A stretch of DNA of 64,000 nt, taken from Psychromonas sp. MME1. Its GTDB lineage: Bacteria > Pseudomonadota > Gammaproteobacteria > Enterobacterales > Psychromonadaceae. The DNA lies in NCBI RefSeq assembly GCF_041080865.1, contig NZ_CP160906.1, forward strand, positions 1,302,001 through 1,366,000, read 5' to 3'. The notes under the pieces were generated by a model. That model made no database searches, had not been told where the DNA came from, and was given only the letters and a program-made list of their open reading frames with translations. Of the stretch, positions 27,425-36,692 are shown piece after piece. Each line of letters starts with the position of its first letter. The stretch's first letter is position 1. Both the position numbers and the translations under genes were made by a program.

Positions 27425-28300
27425 ATGAAACGCATTGGCTTATTTTTACTAACTAACTTAGCAGTTATGTTGGTATTGGGTATTGTACTAAGTTTGGTCT
27501 TTAAATTTACGGGTTTAAACTCCAATAGCATGGGTGGATTGTTAGTCCTTGCTGCTGTGTTTGGTTTTGGTGGCTCATTTATCTCATTAGCAATGTCTAA
27601 ATGGTTAGCAAAACGTAGTACGGGTGCAACCGTTATTACACAACCAAGCAATGCAACGGAAGATTGGTTACTGAAAACTGTAGCGGCTCAAGCCAAAAAG
27701 GTTGGGATACAGTGCCCCGAGGTTGCCATTTATGATGCACCCGATATGAATGCATTTGCCACGGGCATGAACAAAAACAATGCCTTAGTAGCTGTGAGTA
27801 CGGGGCTGCTACACTCCATGACGCAGGATGAAGCGGAAGCGGTGCTCGCCCATGAAATTAGCCACGTAGCGAGTGGAGATATGGTCACCATGTCTTTAAT
27901 TCAGGGCGTTGTGAATACCTTTGTTATCTTCATTGCACGCGTGCTTGGCGGTATCATTGATAATGCCATCAATAGTAATAGTGACTCTGAATCTGAAGGA
28001 CGCGGGTTCGCCTATTACATTATCGTATTCGCTTTAGAGATGGTCTTTGGGGTCTTAGCAAGCACAATCGTAATGTACTATTCACGCCAACGTGAATTTA
28101 GTGCGGACTCCGGCGCTGCTAAATTAGTGGGTAAAGAGAAAATGATTGCAGCATTACAACGTTTACAAAAAGGGTCTGAGCCGCATCTAGACGGTACACT
28201 TATGGCCTTTGGTATTTCCGGTAAACGCAGCAGTGGTCTGTTTATGTCTCACCCACCACTAGAAGCACGAATTAGCGCACTGCAAAGCGCTATTTCATAG
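27425..28300 (+). CDS. htpX: Protease HtpX, membrane zinc metalloprotease
   Basis: This is a 291-residue M48 family protease of the inner membrane that degrades misfolded membrane proteins together with FtsH. Two N-terminal membrane segments are followed by the zinc motif HEISH (about residues 139-143), two further hydrophobic segments, and the third zinc ligand in the [12 protein letters not shown] segment. The length equals E. coli HtpX. An AGGT ribosome site precedes the ATG. A Rho-independent terminator follows at 28320-28352, so the gene is a single unit. Confidence 0.96.
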   Translation: MKRIGLFLLTNLAVMLVLGIVLSLVFKFTGLNSNSMGGLLVLAAVFGFGGSFISLAMSKWLAKRSTGATVITQPSNATEDWLLKTVAAQAKKVGIQCPEVAIYDAPDMNAFATGMNKNNALVAVSTGLLHSMTQDEAEAVLAHEISHVASGDMVTMSLIQGVVNTFVIFIARVLGGIIDNAINSNSDSESEGRGFAYYIIVFALEMVFGVLASTIVMYYSRQREFSADSGAAKLVGKEKMIAALQRLQKGSEPHLDGTLMAFGISGKRSSGLFMSHPPLEARISALQSAIS

Positions 28301-28319
28301 CATTTACTTTGAATTAATA

Positions 28320-28352
28320 TAAAACCGTTATTTAATAAATAGCGGTTTTTTC
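28320..28352 (+). terminator. Rho-independent terminator of htpX
   Basis: AAAACCGTTATTTA pairs with TAAATAGCGGTTTT with one wobble pair. A T-run follows directly, 20 bases after the htpX stop. Confidence 0.85.
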
Positions 28353-28499
28353 ATTTATCATCCCCCTATTTCGTTACTGCATGCAATAAAATCACTCTTT
28401 TCCCACTATCTCAATTTGGGATACTTTTGTGATAACTCTAGGCTCTCCTTGGGATATTTATTACTTAGACTGATCTCACTTACTAAAAAGGAGATAGTC

Positions 28500-29201
28500 A
28501 TGAAATTCAAACAAACACTTACATCACTAACCGTTGCCTCTACCCTACTCGCTACGACTCAAGTTTACGCTGCTTTGATTGATATTGAATTGGTCAATCT
28601 CACGAACTCAATGGCATTCACCCCCGTATTAATTGCAGCACATGATGATCAAAGCGCACTTTTCCATGTCGGAGAAGCTGCCAGTGACGCTTTACAAAAA
28701 ATGGCCGAAGGGGGTGATACATCGCAGTTAAGTGCAGAGATAACCAACATGGGTGGCGTCACATTAGATTTAACCTCTGCGCCAACGTTAGCGGGTGTTA
28801 CCTCAAGTGGTAATTTAGATACAGGCAGCAACATGTACCTCTCTTTAGGTGCGATGCTGTTACCGACAAATGATGGCTTTGTTGGTTTAGATAGCTGGAA
28901 GATCCCAACCCAAGCTGGCACTTATACCATTATGCTAAACGCATACGATGCGGGCACCGAAATTAACGATGAAATTATCAATGGTGGCGGCATGCTGGGT
29001 GTACAAGGTATTCCTGCAGATCCAAGTGGTCATGCAGGAACAGGAGGCAGTGGCGCAAGCAGCAGTGAAGGTAACCAAAGCGTGCATATTCATCCGGGTA
29101 ATATTGGTGACAATGATCCGATGGGCGGGTTTTCCGACCTAAATAGTAGCGTCCATAGATGGCTAAACCCCGTTGCTAAATTAGTCATTACGGTTAAGTA
29201 A
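28500..29201 (+). CDS. Spondin-domain exported protein
   Basis: The 233-residue precursor has a signal peptide (MKFKQTLTSLTVASTLLATT, cut near VYA). The mature part matches the bacterial spondin_N family: VNLTNSMAFTPVLIAAH, a middle block with LPTNDGFVGLD, and YDAGTEINDE with many His and Gly residues towards the end. Eukaryotic spondins are extracellular matrix proteins; the bacterial role is not known. I chose the ATG at 28500 because AGGAG lies directly upstream; an in-frame start at 28416 adds an unlikely leader. The paralogue at 29212 begins ten bases downstream. Confidence 0.88.
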   Translation: MKFKQTLTSLTVASTLLATTQVYAALIDIELVNLTNSMAFTPVLIAAHDDQSALFHVGEAASDALQKMAEGGDTSQLSAEITNMGGVTLDLTSAPTLAGVTSSGNLDTGSNMYLSLGAMLLPTNDGFVGLDSWKIPTQAGTYTIMLNAYDAGTEINDEIINGGGMLGVQGIPADPSGHAGTGGSGASSSEGNQSVHIHPGNIGDNDPMGGFSDLNSSVHRWLNPVAKLVITVK

Positions 29202-29211
29202 GGGGAGTGTC

Positions 29212-29913
29212 ATGAAAAACATTAAAACGCACAAGCTTAACTATATTGCCTTAGTCGTTATGATCACTGCGCTATCAGCCTGTGGTGATAACAATGATAG
29301 CGACTATAACAATGACACCGCTATGCAGCCGTCCATTTATGATGTGACATTGACCAATATCACGCAGGGGCAAATATTTTCGCCACCAGCTTTAGCAACA
29401 CATGCAGTCGGCATCTCCTTATGGCAAACAGGTTCACCTGCGAGCGTTGCCCTTGAGGCCTTAGCTGAAGGTGGCGATGCAAGCCAACTTATCGCCCTAC
29501 CAGGGATCACACAAAGCCAAGTTAGCGATGCCCCCGTATTGCCGGGTGAGACGATGAACTGGACTGTTGAACTCAATGCCAACGAAGCACATGGTTTAAC
29601 CCTTGCCACCATGTTAATCAATACCAATGATGGTTTTACTGGGTTAACTAACATGGATTTAAACTCACTGACACTAGGAGAAAGCTACCAAAAAATGTTA
29701 ATGGTGTACGATGCGGGTAGCGAAATAAATGATGAGGTAGCAGTCCCAGGATCAGGAGGCGAAGGCTTTAATGCTAGCCGCGATGGCGATGTAAACAGAG
29801 TTTATGTCCATGCAGGGGTATTAACTGCACATGAACTTGCGGGTTCACTTTTACTACCAGAGCACAAATTTGATAATCCAGCGGCGAAAATAATTATCAA
29901 ACGAGTGCAATAA
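29212..29913 (+). CDS. Spondin-domain lipoprotein
   Basis: This 233-residue protein is a paralogue of the preceding gene, with a lipoprotein signal (lipobox LSAC, then GDNNDSD). The Asp-free +2 position (Gly) suggests the outer membrane. Shared blocks are VTLTNITQGQIFSPPALATH, TNDGFTGL and MVYDAGSEINDEVAVPG. It starts ten bases after its neighbour, so the two are co-transcribed. A two-component system follows on the same strand after a perfect inverted repeat, which suggests a link between the exported pair and the sensor. That link is an inference from position only. Confidence 0.87.
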   Translation: MKNIKTHKLNYIALVVMITALSACGDNNDSDYNNDTAMQPSIYDVTLTNITQGQIFSPPALATHAVGISLWQTGSPASVALEALAEGGDASQLIALPGITQSQVSDAPVLPGETMNWTVELNANEAHGLTLATMLINTNDGFTGLTNMDLNSLTLGESYQKMLMVYDAGSEINDEVAVPGSGGEGFNASRDGDVNRVYVHAGVLTAHELAGSLLLPEHKFDNPAAKIIIKRVQ

Positions 29914-29921
29914 AAAACCGC

Positions 29922-29963
29922 TTTAACCACTCTTATCTATATCAATGGATAAGAGTGGTTAAA
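29922..29963 (+). promoter_or_regulatory. Perfect 16-bp inverted repeat before the response regulator
   Basis: TTTAACCACTCTTATC (29922-29937) is exactly inverted at 29948-29963, with a ten-base loop. It ends five bases before the regulator ATG and leaves no room for a normal ribosome site outside the stem. It may be an attenuator or terminator that limits read-through from the spondin genes, or an operator. No T-run follows. Confidence 0.6.
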
Positions 29964-29968
29964 TAGTG

Positions 29969-30664
29969 ATGAGAAAAAAAATATTATTGGTCGAGGATAA
30001 TCGCGATATTGCAAATATTGTTTCCATTAACTTATCAATGCTCGATCTTAAAGTAATGGTTTTTCATGACGGCAGTGAAGCTTATAAACAGCTTAATCAT
30101 GACTACGACCTTGCCATTTTTGACATTATGTTACCCGGTACAGATGGCCTTAAATTATGTAAAAGATTACGCCAGTTACAACCTGATATCCCCATTATTA
30201 TGCTCACAGCAAAGTCCTCAGAGCTGGATATAGTGACGGGGTTAGAAAACGGTGCCGATGATTACTTAAGCAAACCCTTTTCCGTTTTAGAGCTACAAGC
30301 AAGGGTGAAAGCACATTTACGCCGTAGCGACAATAAAGCGGCAAAAGAGGAAGCGAGTAAAGCTGTATTAGATTTTCACACTCTGCATATTAACCCTAAT
30401 CTATATCAAGTCACGCTTACCGATCAGGTTATCGACTGCAGCGTCAAAGAGTTTGAGCTGCTTTACTTTTTAGCACAACAGCCACATCGGGTATTCAGTC
30501 GCGAACAGTTACTTAGTGAAATATGGGGGTGTCGTCATGAAGGGTCTGCACACACAGTGAATTCGACGGTGAATCGGTTACGTTCAAAATTAGAAAAAGA
30601 TCCCGCCAACCCATTCTGGCTGAAAACCGTTTGGGGAGTGGGTTATAAATTTTCCCACGAATAG
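29969..30664 (+). CDS. OmpR/PhoB-family response regulator
   Basis: The 231-residue protein has a receiver domain (VEDNRD, phospho-acceptor Asp in DLAIFDIMLPGTDG, Lys in YLSKPF) and a C-terminal winged helix of the OmpR type (SVKEFELLYFLA, TVNSTVNRLRSKLEKDP, VWGVGYKF). The ATG at 29969 is preferred over the overlapping GTG at 29966. Its start lies right behind a long inverted repeat that may control it. The partner histidine kinase begins 55 bases downstream. The signal and targets are unknown. Confidence 0.94.
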   Translation: MRKKILLVEDNRDIANIVSINLSMLDLKVMVFHDGSEAYKQLNHDYDLAIFDIMLPGTDGLKLCKRLRQLQPDIPIIMLTAKSSELDIVTGLENGADDYLSKPFSVLELQARVKAHLRRSDNKAAKEEASKAVLDFHTLHINPNLYQVTLTDQVIDCSVKEFELLYFLAQQPHRVFSREQLLSEIWGCRHEGSAHTVNSTVNRLRSKLEKDPANPFWLKTVWGVGYKFSHE

Positions 30665-30719
30665 CGTTGCTGATTGTAAATTTATCATATTTTAAGACTG
30701 TTTATAAACGAGGTTATTT

Positions 30720-32186
30720 ATGTTCCGTTCCATAGCCAGCCAACTGGCACTGATTATCGGCCTGTTATTTGTGCTGTTTGCCTTCGTGCTTTTACAGCTC
30801 TATTTATACAGTAGCCAGCAACTCTCTGATGAAGTTGGGCAAGCGTTACATCGTGATTTAGCGCATCATATTGTTCAGGATGATACTAATTTACAAGCGG
30901 GAATTATTGACACAAATACCCTAATGAACGCCTTCCACACGCAGATGTTATTAGGGCCAGAATGGGAGTTTTATGCCCTAGATAACACGGGAAAAATCCT
31001 TGCCTATTCAGCACCAAAGGGAGTCGTAAAACTTAAACAGGTGAATTTACATCCCATAAAAGCATATTTACAGGGGGCAATTTTTCCTCTTTATGGTGAT
31101 GATCCCCGTACCCCCAATACAGAGAAAATATTTTCAGTGAGCTCTATTAATAGCCCATCTGGGCAGATAATAGGTTATTTATACGTAATTATTGGAGGTC
31201 AAAAACATGATACGACGATGGCTCAAATCTCCGAAAGCAAAGTTTTAAAAGAGAGTGCATTCATTCTAGGTGCAGCTATTTTATTTGGCTTAACGGCGAT
31301 GTTTATCGCCATTACTATCATTACTAAGCCACTGAAAAAACTGAGTCAATATAGCCTTGAATATGTCAATAATGATTTCACTGAAATGCAGCAACGCAAG
31401 GAGTCTCTATTTTCAAATAAAGAAATTGAAGATTTACAACACAGTTTTATCTCATCGGCACAGCATATAAAACAGCAGTTAAGCCAGATTAAAAACACCG
31501 AACAACTGCGCCGTGAATTGTTGTCTCATATATCACATGATTTTAGAACACCGTTAACTGCATTAAATGGCTATTTAGAAACCTGGTTAATCACGCCAGC
31601 GCCACAACGCAGTAATGAGTTAATTCACTATGCATTAAAAAATGGTCAGCAAATAAATCAATTAGTTGATCAACTATTCGAATTAGCACGCCTTGAAAGT
31701 GGCGATGTACAATTTATTCCTGAGCACGTTAATGTAGTTGAACTCGCCTATGACGTCATGCAACGATTACGCTATCAAGCAGATAAACAACAAGTCGCAT
31801 TAACCGTTCAAGCAGACCATGAAAATGGCATTATCGCCTATGCCGATATTAGTAAATTGGAACGTGTTTTGGTCAATTTAATTGATAATGCGATTCGTCA
31901 TACACAAGCCAGTGGAGAAGTTAGCGTACAAATTAGAGACCTCAACGATAAAGTAGAAATGCAAATCGTTGATAACGGAAAAGGAATTGCTAACGATGAG
32001 TTACAAGCGATTTTCAATCCTAAATATCAAGCCAGCAATAGCCAAGGTAACGCAACTAATTTAGGTCTTGGACTCTCCATCGTGAAACATTTATTAGCCA
32101 TGCATAGAAGTGCCATATCGGTCAGCAGCCAACCGGGCATTGGCAGCCAATTTACCTTTGTGTTAGCCAAAAATGGTCATGATTGA
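30720..32186 (+). CDS. Sensor histidine kinase, partner of the upstream regulator
   Basis: This is a 488-residue membrane kinase. Segments at about residues 7-27 and 175-200 enclose a periplasmic sensor region of about 150 residues. A HAMP linker follows, then the HisKA box (HISHDFRTPLTALNGYLE, phospho-His), then the ATPase domain with N box LINLIDNAIRH, G1 DNGKGI and G2 GLGLSIV. It is preceded by an ACGAGG ribosome site and forms an operon with the OmpR-type regulator. The periplasmic domain has no recognised ligand; the neighbouring spondin proteins are possible partners or targets. Confidence 0.94.
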   Translation: MFRSIASQLALIIGLLFVLFAFVLLQLYLYSSQQLSDEVGQALHRDLAHHIVQDDTNLQAGIIDTNTLMNAFHTQMLLGPEWEFYALDNTGKILAYSAPKGVVKLKQVNLHPIKAYLQGAIFPLYGDDPRTPNTEKIFSVSSINSPSGQIIGYLYVIIGGQKHDTTMAQISESKVLKESAFILGAAILFGLTAMFIAITIITKPLKKLSQYSLEYVNNDFTEMQQRKESLFSNKEIEDLQHSFISSAQHIKQQLSQIKNTEQLRRELLSHISHDFRTPLTALNGYLETWLITPAPQRSNELIHYALKNGQQINQLVDQLFELARLESGDVQFIPEHVNVVELAYDVMQRLRYQADKQQVALTVQADHENGIIAYADISKLERVLVNLIDNAIRHTQASGEVSVQIRDLNDKVEMQIVDNGKGIANDELQAIFNPKYQASNSQGNATNLGLGLSIVKHLLAMHRSAISVSSQPGIGSQFTFVLAKNGHD

Positions 32187-32638
32187 GTAATAGCAGAGCT
32201 ACTTATTAGAAATATATAAAAATCTTTGCATTTCTCATTCAGATTACAGATGAATGGGAGATACATAACTGACGTCTCAATATCCATTACAGCTAGTATT
32301 TATGTTTTTTTATTTTGAACGCCTAGTATATCACTTATGACCTCAGATACTTTTCTGCTGCTAGCAATATATTCTTCCATTTTATCCATCCTAAGCGTAA
32401 AGTTAGCGCTAAATTATATTGCAGAGCGTTTCCCATCGACCTGAGTCATCCAGTGTTGTAATGCATATTTTTTGCATAGCTCCACAGATTTTAGGGACGC
32501 ATTTTTATTGCGATATATTAATTGGGACATCCTAGTGTTCCTCTTATTTATGCACAAATGCAAATTTATTACCAATTGTGCCCATTGTAATTACCTATAT
32601 TCACGCTATTTAACAAAGCGTTATATTTAAGGATACCT
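32187..32638. other. Intergenic region with degenerate coding-like stretches
   Basis: The minus strand from 32531 to about 32300 can be read as two short peptides in one frame. The first (39 codons, ATG at 32531, AGAGGA upstream) runs MSQLIYRNKNASLKSVELCK and onward; the second follows after one TAA and contains MDKMEEYIASSRKVSEVI. They look like a broken gene, but no family was recognised. GGGACATCC at 32524-32532 belongs to the repeat family seen elsewhere. Confidence 0.4.
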
Positions 32639-32935
32639 ATGTATACTGTTTTATATCGATGGAATATCCATCATCATAAGCATGATGATTTTATTGCTGG
32701 TTGGAAAGCTGTCACTGATCATTACCTCACTAATCATGGGTCTCTAGGCGCCAGATTACATAAGGTGTCAGATGATAGTTTTGCCGCTTATACTCAGTGG
32801 GAATCTAAGGAAGCAAGAGATACAGCCCTTAATCTAAATGACGCTCCGCAGGACGCGGTAGACAAAATGCATGAGAGCATCATTGTCAGTAAGGCACCAA
32901 TTGAAATGACGATTATTTCAGATCAATTAAAATAA
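32639..32935 (+). CDS. Antibiotic biosynthesis monooxygenase (ABM) domain protein
   Basis: This 98-residue protein consists of one ABM-type ferredoxin-like domain (MYTVLYRWNIHHHKHDDF, later AYTQWESKEARDTA). Such small proteins oxidise quinols, degrade haem or act as dimeric stress proteins, and the exact activity cannot be read from sequence. A good AAGGA site precedes the ATG. It stands alone, followed by an inverted repeat at 32949-32989. The cluster of His residues near the start is unusual. Confidence 0.82.
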   Translation: MYTVLYRWNIHHHKHDDFIAGWKAVTDHYLTNHGSLGARLHKVSDDSFAAYTQWESKEARDTALNLNDAPQDAVDKMHESIIVSKAPIEMTIISDQLK

Positions 32936-32948
32936 TAACAATTGCTAT

Positions 32949-32989
32949 AATCTCAACGATAGATATTGTTATTATCCATCGTTGAGATT
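32949..32989 (+). terminator. Inverted repeat behind the ABM gene
   Basis: AATCTCAACGAT (32949-32960) is perfectly inverted at 32978-32989, and pairing continues inward with one mismatch. It lies 14 bases after the stop codon, so it may end transcription or protect the mRNA. No T-run follows. Confidence 0.5.
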
Positions 32990-33036
32990 AAACAGGGATT
33001 TGTACAACAGCAGCATTCGCTAAATAAAGGATTATC

Positions 33037-33714
33037 GTGATTTCAAAGTTACCCCGCTGGGTAGAATATGGCTCATTTATACTTGCATTTGTTGCTGGGC
33101 TTGTTAATTCCATTGGATTATTAAGTTTCAAACATCAATCGATTTCACATTTATCAGGTACAGCAACACAGCTTGGAGCAGATGTTATAAACGCCTCTTT
33201 TGCTGACTTTTTTCATTTGCTCATTATTATTTTCAGCTTCCTAATTGGCGCGGCAATTTCCGGATTTTTTTTACGTAGTGGGGCATTGAAGCTAGGCCGC
33301 AACTACAGTGGTCTTCTCTGTTTAGAATCAATATTTCTTTTTGCCTCAGTCTATTTCTTAACACATGACTCTCTATATGGGCATTATTTAGCTTCTGCCG
33401 CTTGTGGGTTACAAAATGCTCTGGCGACAACTTATAGTGGCGCTGTCGTTCGAACCACACATGTAACTGGCATATTTACCGATTTGGGAATCATGCTTGG
33501 CGGAAAATTGCGCGGCGAAACCTTTGACAAAAGAAAGGCCCTACTCTTTCTACTGATCATTATCGGCTTTATTTTTGGTGGCACGATTGGTGCATTTTTC
33601 TTTACGCTATTTAAACTAAAAACGCTATTTATACCGGCAACGATTTGCTTACTATTGGCGCTATCTTATTCTATTTATAATGCCAAATTCAGCAATGAAA
33701 ATTGCATGCAATGA
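33037..33714 (+). CDS. YoaK family (DUF1275) membrane protein
   Basis: This is a 225-residue inner-membrane protein with about six hydrophobic segments. It matches the DUF1275/YoaK family: a Gly-rich first helix (LAFVAGLVNSIGLLSF), the conserved HLSGTATQLG stretch and the central ACGLQNALATTYSGAVVRTTHVTG motif. Transport function is suspected but not shown. It starts with GTG at 33037, with AAAGGA seven bases before. Its downstream neighbour is a 700-base non-coding stretch with repeats. Confidence 0.9.
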   Translation: MISKLPRWVEYGSFILAFVAGLVNSIGLLSFKHQSISHLSGTATQLGADVINASFADFFHLLIIIFSFLIGAAISGFFLRSGALKLGRNYSGLLCLESIFLFASVYFLTHDSLYGHYLASAACGLQNALATTYSGAVVRTTHVTGIFTDLGIMLGGKLRGETFDKRKALLFLLIIIGFIFGGTIGAFFFTLFKLKTLFIPATICLLLALSYSIYNAKFSNENCMQ

Positions 33715-34432
33715 GCTAGACCAGAAAAACGAAAAACGAGGACATCCATATCTTTTAATTTATAAAAATATAATAGCCATTCTTTTTAAAAATAATCTTA
33801 TTCAGCGCTTTGCTGTAATTAAATAGTTAAATTTCCACATTTGATACTCAATTCAATCTGGTTTAAGACAAGTAGCGGAATATAGAAAATAGCGGGACAG
33901 CCAATTCTTTAATTTATTTAATATTAACCAATAGATAGATGTCCTCGATATTTCCTATATCACTACGGCTATCGTTGCCAGATTTTTAACCATTTTTAAG
34001 ACGAACCTATAATTAAAGTACAACCGACTTAACATTTACTAACCGATATTAGGCTAAATCAAACGCTGCCATCACGTTTAATGCATTTGTATTTTACATG
34101 CTATTGATTAAAAAAATTAAACCATTAAATTGCATACCTGCTCATTTATTGAGCAACTGGAGCAAACCTAACATGCTCTAATCAACTACAGGGATCTGTA
34201 ACATTACAATGGGATGGTTAAGGAGTTCAATCATTCACAAGGTAGCTTGTTTATGCACAAAAATAACCTTTGTAGCATGAGCATTGCAATAAGTGAGCAA
34301 CACTTATAACCCGATGAAACTTGACATTGACATATACAACATTTGCTAAAAATTTGCTTAGTAAAAGCCCTCTATAGTGATTGGTCTTTGTAGATAAAAC
34401 AATAACTTACTAATGGAAAAGGTATACTATTA
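33715..34432. other. Non-coding stretch before the amylase gene
   Basis: This 718-base AT-rich stretch holds one repeat element (33737-33947) and the upstream region of the amylase gene. Two TTGACA hexamers follow each other at 34321-34332 and may be -35 boxes, but no clear -10 at the right distance was found. No gene or known operator is recognised. Confidence 0.6.
33737..33947. repeat. REPIN/MITE-like element with GGACATC ends
   Basis: CGAGGACATC at 33737-33746 is inverted as GATGTCCTCG at 33938-33947, enclosing about 190 AT-rich bases without a gene. Inner stretches (ATCTTTTAATTTAT on the left, CTTTAATTTATTTAAT on the right) are similar rather than complementary. The ends carry the same core as the palindromes at 20676 and 36873. 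Confidence 0.65.
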
Positions 34433-36151
34433 ATGAAATTTAAAATAAATCCGAAAACAATTAACACTTGCTTGATTAGCACATCGTTAGCTGTTTTCTC
34501 GCACATGGCAAGCGCCGATGCAATCCTACATGCTTTCGACTGGAAATATGCAGATGTGGAGGCAAAGGCGGCTGAAATTGCAGCTATTGGCTACAAAAAA
34601 GTATTGGTCTCCCCTCCTATAAAATCGGATAGTAATAACAGCCAGTGGTGGGCACGTTACCAGCCACAAGATCTACGTGTTATTGATAATTTTTTAGGCA
34701 ATAAACAAAGCTTTCAAGCAATGGTCAATGCGTTAAAGGCTCAAGGTGTTGAAACTTATGCAGATATTGTAATTAATCACACAGCCAATGAACGCGGCAA
34801 CTCAACTTATTTCCCAGGTGATGCAACCACCAACGATTATATTAACAACAGCGGCTACTGGGAAGCGCAAAAACTATTTGGCGATCTAAGCAATGGCTTA
34901 TATTCACCAAGTGATTTTCATGCTGAATTCTGTATCAGTAATTGGACCGATGTATGGGAGTCAACGAACGGCCGTATTTGTGGTGGTGGAGGCGATCGCG
35001 GCTTACCCGATTTAGATCCAAATAATTACATTCGCGAGATGCAGCGAAATTACCTTCAAGCACTCAAAGATATGGGCGTAACAGGATTTAGAATTGATGC
35101 AGCGAAGCATATGACTGCATGGCACATGAATGAAGTATTTACAGACTCAATTAAACAGGGCATGTACCTCTTTGGTGAAATTATCACTGGTGGCGGTTCT
35201 GGCAATGCCGATTATGATACGTTCTTAGAACCCTATCTACGTGACACATCGCACAGTGCTTATGACTTCCCGTTGTTAAAAACATTACGCGATGTATTTG
35301 ATGGATATAGTGGCATAGACGCATTAGCGGATCCTAAATCATGGGGTGGTGCAATTGATGGTATGCGTGCCCTAACCTTTACCATCACGCATGATATCCC
35401 TACTAATGATGGCTTCCGCTACCAGATCATGCCAGAGACAGCCGAGCATCTTGCATACGCTTATATTATGGGCCGTCAAGAAGGCGTACCTATGGTATTG
35501 AGTGATACAACAGGTGTTGATAACGGACGCTGGGTCAATGATTATAAACAAGCCAATATAAAAGCAATGGTAAAATTCCACAACGGCGTTCAAGGTAAGG
35601 GGCAAGAGGTTTTATATGCAGATCAATGTGCATTAATTTTCCGTCGTGATCAAGCGGGCTTAGTAGGCATCAATAAATGTGGCTATGATAAAACTATAAC
35701 GATTAACAGTAGTCAGCTTGATACAACAAAAAAATATGTTGATGTCTTTACAGGCTCAAATTTCCAAGTAAACAGTAGCAGCTATACGCTCAACATTCCT
35801 GGAAGTACAGCGAGAATGTGGTTACGAGATGGAGTTAAAGATCCTGATCCTGTCACTTCTGTTGATGTTACTTTTACCTGTAACAATGGCTATACCAATA
35901 TGGGCGATAGCGTTTATGCTGTAGGTAACATTGCTGCATTAGGTAACTGGCAAGCAGCTAGCGCTGTTAAACTTGATCCAACGAGTTACCCAACATGGAC
36001 AGGTACAATTGCACTGCCAGCAACGACCAATATTGAATGGAAATGTATTATACGCAACGAAACTAATCCGAGTAATGTTATTCAATGGCAATCTGGTGGC
36101 AATAATACGGTGAACACCGGAACGGGAGCGGCAACAACAGGCAATTTTTAA
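34433..36151 (+). CDS. Secreted alpha-amylase (GH13) with starch-binding CBM20
   Basis: The 572-residue precursor starts with a signal peptide ending near MASA. The GH13 barrel (about 29-450) has the conserved blocks DIVINHTANE, GFRIDAAKHM (nucleophile Asp), YLFGEIITGG (acid/base Glu) and ITHDIPTND, which replaces the usual NHD. A beta-domain follows, and residues about 475-572 are a CBM20 starch-binding module (VYAVGNIAALGNWQ, IEWKCIIRN). It would cut starch or glycogen outside the cell. It stands alone with a terminator at 36197. Subfamily and end product cannot be told from sequence. Confidence 0.94.
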   Translation: MKFKINPKTINTCLISTSLAVFSHMASADAILHAFDWKYADVEAKAAEIAAIGYKKVLVSPPIKSDSNNSQWWARYQPQDLRVIDNFLGNKQSFQAMVNALKAQGVETYADIVINHTANERGNSTYFPGDATTNDYINNSGYWEAQKLFGDLSNGLYSPSDFHAEFCISNWTDVWESTNGRICGGGGDRGLPDLDPNNYIREMQRNYLQALKDMGVTGFRIDAAKHMTAWHMNEVFTDSIKQGMYLFGEIITGGGSGNADYDTFLEPYLRDTSHSAYDFPLLKTLRDVFDGYSGIDALADPKSWGGAIDGMRALTFTITHDIPTNDGFRYQIMPETAEHLAYAYIMGRQEGVPMVLSDTTGVDNGRWVNDYKQANIKAMVKFHNGVQGKGQEVLYADQCALIFRRDQAGLVGINKCGYDKTITINSSQLDTTKKYVDVFTGSNFQVNSSSYTLNIPGSTARMWLRDGVKDPDPVTSVDVTFTCNNGYTNMGDSVYAVGNIAALGNWQAASAVKLDPTSYPTWTGTIALPATTNIEWKCIIRNETNPSNVIQWQSGGNNTVNTGTGAATTGNF

Positions 36152-36196
36152 ACGTAACAATCACCCTTTAACGTTTTTGTAACGATTAAAAATTTA

Positions 36197-36221
36197 AACC
36201 AGCCAGTTAGGCTGGTTTTTT
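36197..36221 (+). terminator. Rho-independent terminator of the amylase gene
   Basis: AACCAGCC (36197-36204), loop AGTTA, GGCTGGTT (36210-36217), followed by a run of T. It lies 46 bases after the stop codon. Confidence 0.9.
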
Positions 36222-36341
36222 ATCCGTAGCTAACTCGCTCAAGTCTACGCTCAAATTTCAGGCAGAAGAAAAAATAGATAGAGGCAGAACGAAGCGAGAA
36301 TCTCCATGTTTTATCTCGAGATATACAGACCAATCATGTTA

Positions 36342-36692
36342 TTAGGCAAATTTGCTGCGGAATGCAAAGTACACCGCCCCAACCAAACAAAAACCGGCCC
36401 ATAAATAATCTAATTTTAGAGGCTCTCTAAGATAAAAAACTGAAAATGGAACGAATACCATTAACGTAATGACTTCTTGAAGAATTTTTAGTTGGCCAAC
36501 ATTAAGAGCGGTATAACCTACCCTATTCGCAGGAACTTGTAGCATATACTCAAAAAGAGCTATTCCCCAACTAACTAGAGCAGCTATTACCCACGGTTTA
36601 TTATTAAGTTCTTTTAAATGGGCATACCATGCAAAAGTCATAAAAACATTACTACAAACAAGCAGTGAAATACTGATTACTATTGGATTCAT
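36342..36692 (-). CDS. DUF486/DMT-family membrane protein
   Basis: This 116-residue protein has four hydrophobic segments. It fits the DUF486 branch of the small drug/metabolite transporter superfamily: VFMTFAWYAHLK, SWGIALFEYMLQVPANR, QLKILQEVITL and LWAGFCLVGAVYFAFR. The family's substrate is unknown. It stands alone. A 7-bp perfect hairpin (36741-36757, GTGCCGA/TCGGCAC) lies just upstream of its start and could be part of its leader or an older transcription stop. Confidence 0.9.
   Translation of the reverse strand: MNPIVISISLLVCSNVFMTFAWYAHLKELNNKPWVIAALVSWGIALFEYMLQVPANRVGYTALNVGQLKILQEVITLMVFVPFSVFYLREPLKLDYLWAGFCLVGAVYFAFRSKFA

Noticed and set aside
36197..36221. Hairpin as another member of the palindromic repeat family
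   Set aside because: It is a short GC stem followed by T-run directly behind the amylase gene, so a normal terminator.
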